The notes below the pieces were generated by a model that was not told the DNA's origin, searched no databases, and saw only the letters and a list, made by a program, of their open reading frames with translations. From Pseudomonas sp. PSE14 (GTDB taxonomy: Bacteria > Pseudomonadota > Gammaproteobacteria > Pseudomonadales > Pseudomonadaceae), in the NCBI RefSeq assembly GCF_029203285.1, contig NZ_CP115669.1, forward strand, positions 496,001-560,000: a stretch of DNA of 64,000 nt, in the 5' to 3' direction. The translations under genes and the position numbers were made by a program. Positions 1-9,248 of this stretch are shown here, in pieces; within the stretch, counting starts at the first letter, position 1; each line of letters opens with the position of its first letter.

Positions 1-180
1 CGGCAGCTCGCGGCGGCCGAGCACGCGGACGAAGGTGTCCTGGCTCAGGTCTTCGGCGCGCTGCACGCAGCCCAGGCTACGGTTGAGCCAGGCAGTCAGC
101 CAGTCGCGATGATCGCGGTACAGCACTCCAACGCGTTCGCCATTGCCAATCTGGACGGCCGACACCCCTTGCTCCCCCAT
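1..180 (-). CDS. ECF sigma-70 factor, FecI/FiuI-like (N-terminal part)
   Basis: The 60 N-terminal codons of a protein running off the left edge. The start is the ATG at 180-178. It reads MGEQGVSAVQIGNGERVGVL and then a typical ECF sigma region 2: YRDHRDWLTAWLNR, a conserved CVQRAEDLSQDTFVRVL stretch (region 2.2, core binding), then GRRELP. FecI-type factors work with a FecR-like anti-sigma factor to turn on a TonB siderophore receptor; the partner genes would lie to the left, outside the window. The P. aeruginosa gene in this position is fiuI (from memory). The family call is firm; the exact siderophore is inference. Confidence 0.8.
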   Translation of the reverse strand, partial: MGEQGVSAVQIGNGERVGVLYRDHRDWLTAWLNRSLGCVQRAEDLSQDTFVRVLGRRELP

Positions 181-203
181 GCCCAGGTCGGGCACTAATT
201 TAG

Positions 204-227
204 TAACGAGAACTATTCGCAAATGAT
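204..227 (-). promoter_or_regulatory. Possible Fur box upstream of the sigma factor gene
   Basis: Read on the minus strand the segment is GATCATTTGCGAATAGTTCT followed by CGTT. It matches about 10 of 19 positions of the palindromic Fur consensus and lies 25-50 bp upstream of the sigma factor ATG, where a Fur operator is expected for FecI-type genes. The match is weak and rests mainly on context. Confidence 0.25.
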
Positions 228-337
228 CGCAGACTGCCGCTGGCGCTGCAATCACGCTCGTCGGCTTTTATCGGTCGATCGCCGATGGATCGACGGCGTT
301 CTACAATCGATCCTCTTCCTTCTGGCGGATAACCGAT

Positions 338-1090
338 ATGCGCGAACCCCTGCTGATCATTGGCTCCTACCTCTCGCCCTACGTGCGCAAGGCGCTGGTC
401 ATGCTCGAACTCAAGGGCGTGGAGTACCGCGTCGATTCCGTCGTGCCCTTCTACGGCAACGCCGAGTTCGAGCGCCTGAGCCCGCTGCGGCAGGTGCCGG
501 TGCTGGTGGACGGCGACCTGGTGCTCAACGATTCCTCGGTGATCTGCCAGTACCTGGAGGAGCGTTATCCACAGCCCTCGCTGTACCCGACGGACATCGC
601 CGAGCGTGCCCGTGCCCGCTGGATCGAGGAGTTCGCCGACGCCCGCATGGGCCAGGTGGTGATCTGGCAACTGTTCGACCAGTTGGTGATCGGCCGTGGG
701 GTGTGGGGCCGGGAGCCGGATGCGGCGCTGCTGGAGAAGACCTACCAGCAGGACCTTCCGGCGGTGTTCGACTACCTGGAGGCGCAGCTGCCGGCCCGCG
801 GCTGGCTGTTCGGCGAGCTCTCCATCGCCGACATCAGCGTCGCCTGCTTCATGCGCAACGCGCAGTTCGCCCGTTACGAGCTGGACGCCCAGCGCTGGCC
901 GAAGCTGGCGGCGATGCTCGACGCCGCCTTCGCGCTGCCGGCGTTCCAGAAGCTCAACCTGTTCGAACGCGCCATCGCCCGCACGCCGATCCTGCAGCAG
1001 CGCGAGGCCCTGTTGGCCGCCGGTGCGCCGGTCAGCGCCATCAGCCACATGCGCGAGCAGCCGGTGCGCGGGCCGATGAGCCGCAGCTGA
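338..1090 (+). CDS. Glutathione S-transferase family protein
   Basis: A 250-residue protein with an N-terminal thioredoxin-like GST domain (about residues 5-82) and a C-terminal all-helical domain (about 90-215). The N domain shows GSYLSPYVRKALVMLELKG, the RQVPVL cis-proline motif and a glutathione-binding LNDSSVICQYLEERYP segment. The C domain has the N-capping motif FGELSIADISV. It would conjugate or reduce electrophiles with glutathione in the cytoplasm; the substrate cannot be read. Its ATG follows the short intergenic region shared with the divergent sigma factor gene, and its 3' end abuts the convergent LysR gene with no gap (stop ends at 1090, LysR stop starts at 1091). Confidence 0.88.
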   Translation: MREPLLIIGSYLSPYVRKALVMLELKGVEYRVDSVVPFYGNAEFERLSPLRQVPVLVDGDLVLNDSSVICQYLEERYPQPSLYPTDIAERARARWIEEFADARMGQVVIWQLFDQLVIGRGVWGREPDAALLEKTYQQDLPAVFDYLEAQLPARGWLFGELSIADISVACFMRNAQFARYELDAQRWPKLAAMLDAAFALPAFQKLNLFERAIARTPILQQREALLAAGAPVSAISHMREQPVRGPMSRS

Positions 1091-1966
1091 TCAGGCTTGC
1101 TGGAGGAAGCGCCAGAGCCGCTGCGCCACCGGCCCGTGGGAGCGGTCACGGCGACGCGCGGCGACCAGCTCCTCGCGGCGGCCGGGCAGCTGCGCACCGC
1201 TGAGGTCGCGCAGGCGCCCAGCAGCCAGTTCTTCTTCAATCAGATGACGCGGCAGGTGGCCCCAGGCCAGGCCGTGCAGCACCAGTTCCTTCTTCATCGC
1301 CTGGTCCGGCACCGTGCATTGCGGCGCGCCGTCGAGGGTGAAGTAGTCCACCGGCGGCGAGTGCCGGGCGCTGTCGCGCATCACGCACTGGGTGAGCGCG
1401 CGCAGGTGCTCGGGGGTGACGTTTTCCCTATCCGGAAGCAGCGTTGGTGTGATCACCGGGACGAAATCGACGTCGCCCAGGTCGATCCATTCCAGGCGCG
1501 GGTCGGCCTTTTCCACGCGGTGCAGGATCAGGTCGGCATCGTCATCCAGTAGCCGCTCCAGCGGGCCGCTGACGCTCTCGAAATACAGTTGCAGACGCGT
1601 CTGCGGTTCCTCGGCGAAGAAACGTGCGAGCTTTTCCAGCAGCGCCGGACGTGGACAGAAGTCGCCGAGCACCACGCGCAGTTCGCTTTCCTCGCCAGCC
1701 GCCAGGTGCGCGGCGTGGTCACGCAGGTTGCCCAGCTCGCGGAGCAGCCCCTGGGCGCGGCGGTGGAAGGACGCCCCGGCGGCGGTCAGGCCGACGCGGT
1801 AGCCGCTGCGGTCCAGCAGCTCGAAGCCCAATTGCCCCTCCAGCCGGGCGACGGCGGCGAAGATCGCCGGGTGCGAACGGTGCAGTCGCTGCGCCGCCGC
1901 CTGGAAACCGCCCGCCTCGACGACGGCGTCGAAGCAGTGCAGGTCGTGCAGGGTGAAATCGTGCAT
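1091..1966 (-). CDS. LysR-family transcriptional regulator
   Basis: A 291-residue protein starting at MHDFTLHDLHCFDAVVEAGG. An upstream in-frame start would add 33 residues unlike the family, so the ATG at 1966 is preferred. Residues 1-60 are the winged HTH (FQAAAQRLHRSHPAIFAAVARLEGQLG); residues about 88-285 are the periplasmic-binding-fold effector domain. It is divergent from the alpha/beta hydrolase at 2064 with 97 bp between them, the usual LysR arrangement, so it probably controls that gene and itself. The effector is unknown. Confidence 0.88.
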   Translation of the reverse strand: MHDFTLHDLHCFDAVVEAGGFQAAAQRLHRSHPAIFAAVARLEGQLGFELLDRSGYRVGLTAAGASFHRRAQGLLRELGNLRDHAAHLAAGEESELRVVLGDFCPRPALLEKLARFFAEEPQTRLQLYFESVSGPLERLLDDDADLILHRVEKADPRLEWIDLGDVDFVPVITPTLLPDRENVTPEHLRALTQCVMRDSARHSPPVDYFTLDGAPQCTVPDQAMKKELVLHGLAWGHLPRHLIEEELAAGRLRDLSGAQLPGRREELVAARRRDRSHGPVAQRLWRFLQQA

Positions 1967-2063
1967 GTCAGCTTTCCTGACAATCTGGTTCAGGTCTTTG
2001 TAATTTCTTCGGAATCCTGCCGCAACTACCTTCGTCTCCACATTCACTCGAGGAGATGCTCCC

Positions 2064-2861
2064 ATGAGCTCGCTGCACTACCTGACCACCCGCGACAACG
2101 CCCGCATCGCCTACCGCCTCGACGGCGCCGCCGAGCTGCCGCTGCTGGTGCTGTCCAACTCCATCGGCACCGACCTGCACATGTGGGATGGGCAGGTCGC
2201 CACGTTGACCGAACACTTCCGCGTGCTGCGCTATGACGCTCGCGGCCATGGTGCGTCCAGCGTGCCGCCGGGGCCCTATTCGCTGGCGCGGTTGGGCGAA
2301 GACGTGATCGAGCTGCTGGATGCGCTCGGCGTACATCGCGCGCATTTCCTCGGTCTCTCGCTCGGCGGATTCGTCGGCCAGTGGCTGGCGGTGAATGCGC
2401 CGCAACGCGTCGAGCGGCTGGTGCTGGCGAACACTTCCGCCTGGCTCGGGCCGCAGGAGCAGTGGGACGCGCGCATTGCCGAGGTGCTGGACGCGGAAGA
2501 CCTGCAAGGCACCGCCGCCACCTTCCTCGCCAACTGGTTCCCGGCGTCCTGGCTGGCGCAGCGGCGGCCGGAAGTGGAGCCGTTCCGCGCCACGCTGCTG
2601 GCGACCAACCGGCATGGCCTGGCCGGTTCCTTTGCCGCCGTCCAGGGGGCCGATCTGCGGGAAGCGCTGAAGGCGGTTCGCCTGCCGACACTGGTGATCG
2701 CCGGGCAGTTCGACACCGTGACCGCCGCCAGCCACAGCGAGCTGATCGCCGAGGCGATTCCTGGTGCGCGCCTGCTGACGCTACCGGCGGTGCACCTGTC
2801 GAACATCGAGTTTCCCCGCGAGTTCGAGGGCGCGGTGCTGGATTTCCTGCTGGCGCTCTGA
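2064..2861 (+). CDS. Alpha/beta hydrolase, 3-oxoadipate enol-lactonase (PcaD)-like
   Basis: A 265-residue single-domain alpha/beta hydrolase. Visible are the oxyanion-side SNSIGTDLHMWDGQ segment, RYDARGHGAS, the nucleophile elbow GLSLGG (Ser near residue 99), an acidic residue in AGQFDTVT and the catalytic His in PAVHLSNIE. This pattern is typical of PcaD enol-lactonases, which hydrolyse 3-oxoadipate enol-lactone in aromatic catabolism, but no other pca gene is nearby, so the substrate is uncertain. A Shine-Dalgarno GAGGAG lies just upstream of ATG 2064. It is divergent from the LysR gene and closed by a strong hairpin terminator. Confidence 0.85.
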   Translation: MSSLHYLTTRDNARIAYRLDGAAELPLLVLSNSIGTDLHMWDGQVATLTEHFRVLRYDARGHGASSVPPGPYSLARLGEDVIELLDALGVHRAHFLGLSLGGFVGQWLAVNAPQRVERLVLANTSAWLGPQEQWDARIAEVLDAEDLQGTAATFLANWFPASWLAQRRPEVEPFRATLLATNRHGLAGSFAAVQGADLREALKAVRLPTLVIAGQFDTVTAASHSELIAEAIPGARLLTLPAVHLSNIEFPREFEGAVLDFLLAL

Positions 2862-2865
2862 ACGA

Positions 2866-2889
2866 AAAGGCCGCCCGAGGGCGGCCTTT
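2866..2889. terminator. Bidirectional rho-independent terminator
   Basis: AAAGGCCGCC, a CGAG loop and GGCGGCCTTT form a perfect 10-bp stem between the convergent hydrolase (ends 2861) and permease (ends 2904) genes. The A and T ends let it serve both strands. Confidence 0.85.
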
Positions 2890-2903
2890 GTCTTGTCGGC
2901 AGA

Positions 2904-4433
2904 TCAGTGGTGCGCCGCATCCACCGCGATGGGCTCACCGGAAACCTCCGCATAGCTGCGTTTGCGGTCGGCCAGGGCGTAGTGGATCAGCGCGCCCAGG
3001 CCGGCGCCGAAGAACCAGGAGAACTGCGACAGCGCGTCGAATGCCGGCACCAGCGCCAGCACGATGGCGATCAGCGCCGCCGGAATGAAGGCCGCCACGG
3101 CCCGCAGGTTGACGCCGCCGCGGTAGTGGTAGGCAGCCTCGCGGCTTTCGCTGTAGAGCTCCGGCAGGTTCACCCGGCCACGGCGCACCAGGTAGTAGTC
3201 GGTGACGATGATGCCGTACAGCGGGCCGAGCAGGGCGCCCAGGCCGCCGAGGAAATACACGATCACCGCCGGGCTGTTGTACAGGTGCCAGGGCAGGATC
3301 AGCACCGCAATGGTGGCGCTGAGCAGGCCGGCGCGGCGGAAGTTCAGCAGGTTCGGCGCGAGGTTGGTGAGCACGTAGGCCGGGGCTACAAAGTTGGCCA
3401 TGATGTTCACCGCCACGGTGACAATCAGGAACGCCAGGCAGGCCAGCACCAGGCCGGCGGTGTTGGGGATGGCGGCGACGATCTCGGTCGGCCCCTGCAC
3501 CAGCTTGCCGTCGATGCTGAATTGCGCGCCGGCCAGCACCACCGCGATCAGCGCAAAGCCCAGCATGTTCACCGGCAAGCCCCAGAAGTTGCCCACGCTG
3601 ATGGTGCGGCGGTCCGGGCAGTTACGGGTGAAGTCGCAGAAGTTGAGGATCATGGTGCCGTACAGCGACACCCACAGCGCGGCGGCGCCGAACACTTTCA
3701 GCCACATCGTCGAGCCGGTTGGCGCGTTGCCGCTGGACCAGGAGATGGACAGGCCGCTGCGCCAGTACATCCAGCCCGCCAGGGTGGCGAAGGCGACCAG
3801 GATGATCGGGCCGGCGAAGGATTCGTAGCGGCGCACCATTTCCATGCCGTAGGCGAAGATCGCCAGTTGCACGCACCAGATGCCGAGGAAGGTGATCCAG
3901 CCCAGGGTGGAAAGGCCGAGGATCGAGTTCTGGTCGTAGGGCTTGAGGTCGGGGGCGATGGCGGTGAGCAGCACGCGCAGGACCACCGAGGCGAGGTAGG
4001 TCTGGATGCCGAACCAGGCGATGGCGATTACCGCGCGGATCAGCGCCGGAACCTGGGCGCCATGGATGCCGAAGCTGATCCGGCACATCACCGGATAGGG
4101 CAGGCCGGTCTTCTGGCCCATGTATCCGGACAGGTTCATCAGCCCGTAGATCACCAGCGCGCCGAGGGCGAAGGCGGCGAGGATCTGCGCACCGCTCATG
4201 CCGAGGGCGAAGAGCCCGATGGCGAAGGAGTAGTTGGCGATGTTGTGCACATCGTTGGTCCACAGCGCGAACAGGCTGTAGCGCCCCCAGCTGCGGCCCT
4301 GGGCCTTGGTCGGGGCGAGGTCGGCGCTGTACAGGCGCGGGCTCAGGGTTGGCGCGGCATCATGGCTGGACGCCGCTCTGTCGACAGGTTGGATGGAGGA
4401 AGCGCCGGACAGATGAGTGGGACTGGAATTCAT
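2904..4433 (-). CDS. NCS1-family nucleobase/hydantoin/allantoin-type permease
   Basis: A 509-residue inner-membrane protein with about 12 hydrophobic segments. NCS1 features include the N-terminal WGRYSLFALWTNDVHNIANY stretch that replaces the classical NDxHN region, GLPYPVMCRISFGIHGA in helix 3, the NFCDFTRNC segment in the middle and TDYYLVRRG near residue 420. NCS1 carriers are cation symporters for purines, pyrimidines, hydantoins, allantoin or thiamine; the substrate cannot be decided from sequence. The cytoplasmic N-terminus is extended by about 45 residues. It is a single gene with a long upstream region that carries a duplicated TTTGTATGCA motif. Confidence 0.85.
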   Translation of the reverse strand: MNSSPTHLSGASSIQPVDRAASSHDAAPTLSPRLYSADLAPTKAQGRSWGRYSLFALWTNDVHNIANYSFAIGLFALGMSGAQILAAFALGALVIYGLMNLSGYMGQKTGLPYPVMCRISFGIHGAQVPALIRAVIAIAWFGIQTYLASVVLRVLLTAIAPDLKPYDQNSILGLSTLGWITFLGIWCVQLAIFAYGMEMVRRYESFAGPIILVAFATLAGWMYWRSGLSISWSSGNAPTGSTMWLKVFGAAALWVSLYGTMILNFCDFTRNCPDRRTISVGNFWGLPVNMLGFALIAVVLAGAQFSIDGKLVQGPTEIVAAIPNTAGLVLACLAFLIVTVAVNIMANFVAPAYVLTNLAPNLLNFRRAGLLSATIAVLILPWHLYNSPAVIVYFLGGLGALLGPLYGIIVTDYYLVRRGRVNLPELYSESREAAYHYRGGVNLRAVAAFIPAALIAIVLALVPAFDALSQFSWFFGAGLGALIHYALADRKRSYAEVSGEPIAVDAAHH

Positions 4434-4446
4434 GGGCTACTCGGAT

Positions 4447-4478
4447 TTTGTATGCACGGCTTTTTAGGTTTGTATGCA
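4447..4478 (-). promoter_or_regulatory. Direct-repeat operator candidate upstream of the permease
   Basis: The ten-base motif TTTGTATGCA occurs twice, at 4447-4456 and 4469-4478, exactly 22 bp (about two helical turns) apart and 13-45 bp upstream of the permease ATG. A further symmetric motif, TTTTGTACACAAAA, lies at 4669-4682. The spacing suggests a regulator binding on one DNA face. The rest of 4479-4858 shows no gene. Confidence 0.4.
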
Positions 4479-4858
4479 AAAGCCAAATCCGTGCCAGTTC
4501 GCGCCGGGCGCGTCCCGATGTCTTTCCGGTCTCGATGGCTGACCCGGCAGGAGCCCTGATTTGGTGCGGGCTTTGCGCCTGTCTGATCGGTCAGGAAAAT
4601 ATTTCTCCAGATTTATCATTGACTTACAGGTCAGGTTTTCTGGTGTGCGGCGAGTGTGTGAATGGGGATTTTGTACACAAAAATTGTGCACAGACGTTAC
4701 GTGTGGGGATCTGGTGCGACGGCGGGCATCGCGGATGAAGTTAGCTCCTACGAGAACATCGCGTTCTGTGTCCTGCGAGTTCGTGCCGTTGGTTCTCTGA
4801 TGCCCCTTGCTCTTGTAGGAGCAACTGTCTTCCTCTGAGATATTTGTGCCAACGCTTG

Positions 4859-4976
4859 CCCTCACCCCAGCCCTCTCCCAAAGGGAGAGGGGGCAGATCG
4901 TGCCGGTTGAAGTCGTGGTTTCATCCTGCACCGAACGGTCCCCTCTCCCGCTTGCGGGAGAGGGTTAGGGTGAGGG
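4859..4976. repeat. CCCTCACCC-type palindromic intergenic repeat, copy 1
   Basis: About 118 bp bounded by CCCTCACCCCAGCCCTCTCC and its approximate complement GGGAGAGGGTTAGGGTGAGG. Each arm contains its own hairpin (CCCTCTCCC... GGGAGAGGG). Copies 2 and 3 lie at 31062-31176 and 40870-40983. Such elements are widespread between genes in this genus and look like non-autonomous mobile repeats. Confidence 0.8.
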
Positions 4977-4987
4977 GCCCTTGATCT

Positions 4988-5056
4988 CGTAGGAGCGGAG
5001 CTTCTCCGCGAAATCGGTGCACGCTGAAGGATTCGCGGACAAGGTCCGCGATGATT
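4988..5056. repeat. REP-type element
   Basis: A GTAGGAGC-led REP unit with two GC-rich arms, GCGGAGCTTCTCCGCG and CGCGGACAAGGTCCGCG, in inverted order. It sits next to palindromic repeat copy 1, downstream of glcB. Confidence 0.65.
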
Positions 5057-5090
5057 CCCGCCGCCCCTCGATCACCTTTCAGAAACCATA

Positions 5091-5114
5091 AAAAAACCGC
5101 CCCGAAGGGCGGTT
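5091..5114 (-). terminator. Terminator of glcB
   Basis: On the minus strand AACCGCCC, loop TTCG and GGGCGGTT form an 8-bp stem followed by a T run. It begins 22 bp after the glcB stop codon. Confidence 0.9.
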
Positions 5115-5136
5115 CTTTCATCGCAGCGCGAAGTTC

Positions 5137-7314
5137 TTACAGACCGTTCCTGGCCTTGAACTCGCGGCGGCGGCGGTGCAGGACCGGCTCGGTGTAGCCG
5201 TTGGGCTGCTTGGTGCCCTCGATGACCAGTTCCAGCGCGGCCTGGAAGGCCACGTTGTCATCGAAGTTCGGCGCCATCGGGCGGTACAGCGGGTCGTTGG
5301 CGTTCTGACGGTCCACCACCGAAGCCATGCGCTTGAGGCTTTCCAGCACCTGCTCCTGGGTGACCACGCCGTGGCGCAGCCAGTTGGCCAGCAGTTGGCT
5401 GGAGATACGCAGGGTGGCGCGGTCTTCCATCAGGCCCACGTCGTTGATGTCCGGCACCTTGGAGCAGCCGACGCCCTGGTCGATCCAGCGGACCACGTAG
5501 CCAAGGATGCCCTGGGCGTTGTTGTCCAGCTCGTTCTTGATCTCTTCCGCGCTCCAGTTGGTGTTCTGAGCCAGCGGAATGGTCAGGATGTCGTCCACCG
5601 AGGCCGGTGCACGCTTGGCCAGTTCGGCCTGGCGGGCGTACACGTCGACCTTGTGGTAGTGCAGCGCGTGCAGGGTGGCGGCGGTCGGCGACGGAACCCA
5701 GGCGGTGTTGGCGCCAGCCAGCGGGTGAGCGATCTTCTGCTCGAGCATGGCGGCCATCAGGTCCGGCATGGCCCACATGCCCTTGCCGATCTGCGCCTTG
5801 CCCTGCAGGCCGGTGGCCAGGCCGATGTCCACGTTGTTGTTCTCGTAGGCGCCGATCCACTTCTCGTTCTTCATGGCGCCCTTGCGCACCACGGCGCCGG
5901 CTTCCATGGAGGTGTGGATCTCGTCACCGGTGCGGTCGAGGAAGCCGGTGTTGATGAACACCACGCGCTCGGCGGCCGCCTTGATGCAGGACTTCAGGTT
6001 GATGGTAGTGCGGCGCTCCTCGTCCATGATGCCAACCTTCATGGTGTTGCGCGGCATGCCCAGCACGTCTTCGACGCGGCTGAAGATTTCGGCGGCGAAG
6101 GCCACTTCTTCCGGGCCGTGCATCTTCGGCTTCACCACGTACATCGAGCCGGTGCGGCTGTTCTTGCGGGTGGTGTTGCCCTTGAGGTTGTGCAGCGCGA
6201 TCAGGCCGGTGAACAGGCCGTCCTGGATGCCTTCGGGCACTTCGTTGCCCTGGGCGTCAAGGATCGCCGGGTTGGTCATCAGGTGGCCGACGTTACGCAC
6301 GAACAGCAGGGAGCGGCCGTGCAGAGTCAGCTCGGAGCCGTCGGTCTTGGTGTAGACACGGTCCGGGTTCATGGTACGGGTGAAGGTGCTGCCGCCCTTG
6401 GTCACGGACTCGGCCAGGTCGCCTTTCATCAGGCCCAGCCAGTTGCGGTAGACCACGACCTTGTCGTCGGCGTCGACGGCAGCGACCGAGTCTTCGCAGT
6501 CCATGATGGTGGTCAGCGCGGACTCCATCAGCACGTCTTTCACGCCAGCGGCGTCGGTCTGGCCGATCGGGCTGGTGGGGTCGATCTGGATTTCGAAGTG
6601 CAGGCCGTTGTGCTTGAGCAGCACGGCTTGCGGCTTGGCGGCGTCGCCCTGGAAGCCGAGGAACTGGGCGGCGTTCTTCAGGCCGGTGTCGCTGCCGTTC
6701 TTCAGGGTCACGACCAGCGCGCCGTTCTTCACGGCGTAGGCGGTGGCGTCGACGTGGGAGCCGGACTCCAGCGGTGCGGCTTCATCGAGGAAGGCGCGGG
6801 CGAAGGCGATGACCTTGTCGCCACGGACCTTGTTGTAGCCCTTGCCCTTCTCGGCGCCGTTCTCTTCGCTGATCGCGTCGGTGCCGTACAGTGCGTCGTA
6901 CAGCGAGCCCCAGCGGGCATTCGAGGCGTTCAGGGCGAAGCGCGCGTTCATCACCGGCACCACCAGCTGCGGGCCGGCCATGCGGGCGATTTCTTCGTCG
7001 ACATTCTGGGTACTGGCCTGGAAGTCAGCCGCTTCCGGCAGCAGGTATCCGATTTCCTGCAGGAAGGCCTTGTAGGCGACCGCATCGTGCGCTTGACCGG
7101 CGCGGGCCTGGTGCCAGCCGTCGATCTTCGCCTGGAGGTCGTCGCGCTTGGCGAGCAGGGCTTTGTTCTTGGGGGCCAGATCGTTGATTACGGTTTCCAC
7201 ACCTGCCCAGAACTTGCCGGCGTCGACGCCGGTGCCGGGAATGGCTTCGTTGTTTACGAAGTCGAACAGGACTTTGGCGACCTGCAGGCCACCGACTTGA
7301 ACGCGTTCAGTCAT
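5137..7314 (-). CDS. glcB: Malate synthase G
   Basis: A 725-residue protein, the normal length for malate synthase G, starting at [20 protein letters not shown]; an ATG four codons upstream is less likely because P. aeruginosa GlcB begins at MTERVQ. It condenses glyoxylate with acetyl-CoA to malate in the cytoplasm, the second step of the glyoxylate shunt and the entry point for glycolate carbon. Key motifs include [16 protein letters not shown], a [16 protein letters not shown] stretch, [21 protein letters not shown] and the C-terminal catalytic region [16 protein letters not shown]. It is monocistronic with its own terminator. About 290 bp separate it from the divergent acetyltransferase gene and hold its promoter. 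Confidence 0.97.
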   Translation of the reverse strand: MTERVQVGGLQVAKVLFDFVNNEAIPGTGVDAGKFWAGVETVINDLAPKNKALLAKRDDLQAKIDGWHQARAGQAHDAVAYKAFLQEIGYLLPEAADFQASTQNVDEEIARMAGPQLVVPVMNARFALNASNARWGSLYDALYGTDAISEENGAEKGKGYNKVRGDKVIAFARAFLDEAAPLESGSHVDATAYAVKNGALVVTLKNGSDTGLKNAAQFLGFQGDAAKPQAVLLKHNGLHFEIQIDPTSPIGQTDAAGVKDVLMESALTTIMDCEDSVAAVDADDKVVVYRNWLGLMKGDLAESVTKGGSTFTRTMNPDRVYTKTDGSELTLHGRSLLFVRNVGHLMTNPAILDAQGNEVPEGIQDGLFTGLIALHNLKGNTTRKNSRTGSMYVVKPKMHGPEEVAFAAEIFSRVEDVLGMPRNTMKVGIMDEERRTTINLKSCIKAAAERVVFINTGFLDRTGDEIHTSMEAGAVVRKGAMKNEKWIGAYENNNVDIGLATGLQGKAQIGKGMWAMPDLMAAMLEQKIAHPLAGANTAWVPSPTAATLHALHYHKVDVYARQAELAKRAPASVDDILTIPLAQNTNWSAEEIKNELDNNAQGILGYVVRWIDQGVGCSKVPDINDVGLMEDRATLRISSQLLANWLRHGVVTQEQVLESLKRMASVVDRQNANDPLYRPMAPNFDDNVAFQAALELVIEGTKQPNGYTEPVLHRRRREFKARNGL

Positions 7315-7608
7315 TGCTTGCCTCACTCTGCTCAGGACCAGCTCAGGACACAGGCAAATCGCCTTGTAGTCCGAGCCGCGAAATACTACATGATGCCATG
7401 GGAAAAATCAGTGGGCTTGCGTCGCGGTTAGACCAAAGTACGCATCTCAGTCACGTAGCGCTTAATATGTTCGCAAAGTTTTTATGGGTTGTTCCAGATA
7501 AATCTTCAAACTGTATACGAATGACTTGATCCGGTACCTGTGGCACCCCGTCGCAGCCAGCGTCGCATGCCCTGCCTATACTGCTTTCTCCGCCCTGGAG
7601 AATCCCGC

Positions 7609-8058
7609 ATGTCCGTGACACTTGCCACCCCCGCCGATCTCGACGACCTGGTGCCGCTGTTCTCCGGCTACCTCGACTTCTACGAAGTGCCCGCGCCCCA
7701 TGCGGCGATCCGTGGCTTTCTCCAGGCGCGCATCGAGCACGGCCAGTCCACCGTGTTCATCGCCCGCAGCATCGACGGCCTGGCCGTGGGCTTCGTCCAG
7801 CTCTACCCGTTCTTCGCCTCATTGACGCTGCAGCCGGCCTGGCTGGTCAGCGATCTCTACGTGATGCCAGCCGCGCGTCGCGACGGTTATGGCGAGGCGC
7901 TGATGAACGCCGGCCGCGCCCATGCCGAGGCCACTGGTGCCTGCGGCCTGATGCTGGAAACCGCCAAGACCAACCGTGCCGGCCAGTCGCTCTACGAACG
8001 CCTTGGTTATCGGCGCGACGAGAAGTTCTACACCTACTGGCTGGATCTTTCCGCCTGA
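7609..8058 (+). CDS. GNAT-family N-acetyltransferase
   Basis: A 149-residue single GNAT domain. The start at 7609 is chosen because GGAG lies 8 bp upstream; the earlier in-frame start adds 23 unrelated residues. It shows the beta4 segment LVSDLYVMPAARRDGYGEALM, which contains the acetyl-CoA pyrophosphate loop (R-x-x-G-x-G/A type), and the C-terminal NRAGQSLYERLGYRRDEKF typical of the family. The acceptor is unknown. It lies 13 bp upstream of the ACT-domain gene, probably in one transcript. Confidence 0.88.
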   Translation: MSVTLATPADLDDLVPLFSGYLDFYEVPAPHAAIRGFLQARIEHGQSTVFIARSIDGLAVGFVQLYPFFASLTLQPAWLVSDLYVMPAARRDGYGEALMNAGRAHAEATGACGLMLETAKTNRAGQSLYERLGYRRDEKFYTYWLDLSA

Positions 8059-8071
8059 CGGAGGCTGCACC

Positions 8072-8590
8072 ATGGATCACCTCGTTCTCACGGTCATCGC
8101 CCCGGACCAGCCCGGCCTGGTGGAGCGCATCGCCCAGTGCATCGCCGCCCATGGCGGCAACTGGCTGGAAAGCCGCATGTCACGCATGGCTGGGCAATTC
8201 GCCGGCATCCTGCGGGTGGCGGTTCCCGCCGAGGGCTATGACGAACTGGTCGAGGGCCTGCAGGGGCTGTCGGCCTACGGCATCCGCGTGCTGCTGGCGG
8301 AAAGCGGCATCGAGCCGGCATGCAACTGGAAGCCGATCCACCTGGACCTGGTGGGCAACGATCGTCCCGGCATCGTCCGCGATATCACGCGTTTGCTCAC
8401 CGAACATGGCGTCAACCTGGAGCGCCTGACCACCGAAGTCCTGCCGGCGCCGATGAGCAGCGAACCGCTGTTCCACGCTGAAGCGTTGCTGGCGGTGCCA
8501 CTGACCTTGCCGCTGGAAACCCTGCAGACGCGTCTGGAGGAGCTGGCGGACGACCTGATGGTGGAAATGAATTTCCACAGTGGGGATTGA
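8072..8590 (+). CDS. GcvR-like tandem ACT-domain protein
   Basis: A 172-residue protein made of two ACT domains: residues about 4-75 (LTVIAPDQPGLVERIAQCIA) and about 88-165 (LDLVGNDRPGIVRDITRLLT). This is the architecture of GcvR, the accessory repressor of glycine cleavage that binds glycine and antagonises GcvA in enterics. In pseudomonads homologues occur as stand-alone genes whose partner is not defined, so the role is inferred from the family. The start ATG at 8072 follows GGAGG by a short spacer. It is probably co-transcribed with the acetyltransferase. Confidence 0.8.
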   Translation: MDHLVLTVIAPDQPGLVERIAQCIAAHGGNWLESRMSRMAGQFAGILRVAVPAEGYDELVEGLQGLSAYGIRVLLAESGIEPACNWKPIHLDLVGNDRPGIVRDITRLLTEHGVNLERLTTEVLPAPMSSEPLFHAEALLAVPLTLPLETLQTRLEELADDLMVEMNFHSGD

Positions 8591-8614
8591 TCCGCTGACC
8601 TTCCATCGCTGCCC

Positions 8615-9185
8615 TGTGCATAAGTCTGTGGGCTCTCTGTGATTGGATTCATGGAGAGCCCATTTTCATTGGGTCTCGTCCATCAGCGCTTATCCACTAT
8701 CGGTTTCGCCGCTGTGCACAGATCGCGTGGATCGCTCCGTGAGCTTTCTGTTGATAACCAGCTGTACGCCACTGGTGACGAGGCTTTGGTAGCGTTGCTC
8801 GTTTTCTGAGCGGTTCTTCCGTTCCCGCCATGGGAGCAGGTGCGCAGGACGCGCCGCCCCGCCGCTGTGCACAAAACCTCTGGATGAGTCTGTGGAAAGG
8901 CCGTGGGCTGATGGCTGTAAGCCTTTGTTTGCGCGGCTTGTGAAGAGTTGTCCACGATCCGGTCAGCGCTCCCCGGAAGATTCACAGTGCACGGGGATTA
9001 GCCTGTGGAAAAACACTGGGAATTCCGCCGAATCGCAGAAGGGACGTGGCTTTGCGAAGATTGAATGAAAAATGATCGAAGGGTGTACCCGCGAGTCGAG
9101 GGATCAGCGTTGAGGCATCGGAGTTGGGGATAAGGGCCCGTGCCAGGCGCTTATCCCCGTTTGTGCGGGATGGTGCTGTGGATAG
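8615..9185. other. Intergenic cluster of DnaA-box-like sequences
   Basis: The 658-bp gap between the ACT gene and rarD has no convincing gene but many TTATNCACA-like 9-mers. One exact match is TGTGCATAA at 8615-8623 (minus-strand TTATGCACA). One-mismatch sites are TTATCCACT 8690-8698, TGTTGATAA 8749-8757, TGTGCACAA 8866-8874, TGTGGAAAA 9004-9012 and TGTGGATAG 9177-9185. A 13-bp stem with one mismatch built on GGGGATAAG / CTTATCCCC lies at 9127-9158. No ribosome binding site with a credible frame was found. Function unknown. Confidence 0.4.
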
Positions 9186-9248
9186 TCTGGTGGTGGCTTG
9201 CTGAAAGCCCCGAAAATCGGGACTTTCAGTAGGGTGGTCAAGGATTGA

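Noticed and set aside
5176-7431. A 751-codon open frame antisense to glcB
   Set aside because: It is the mirror of glcB in high-GC codons; no family resemblance, and glcB is certain.
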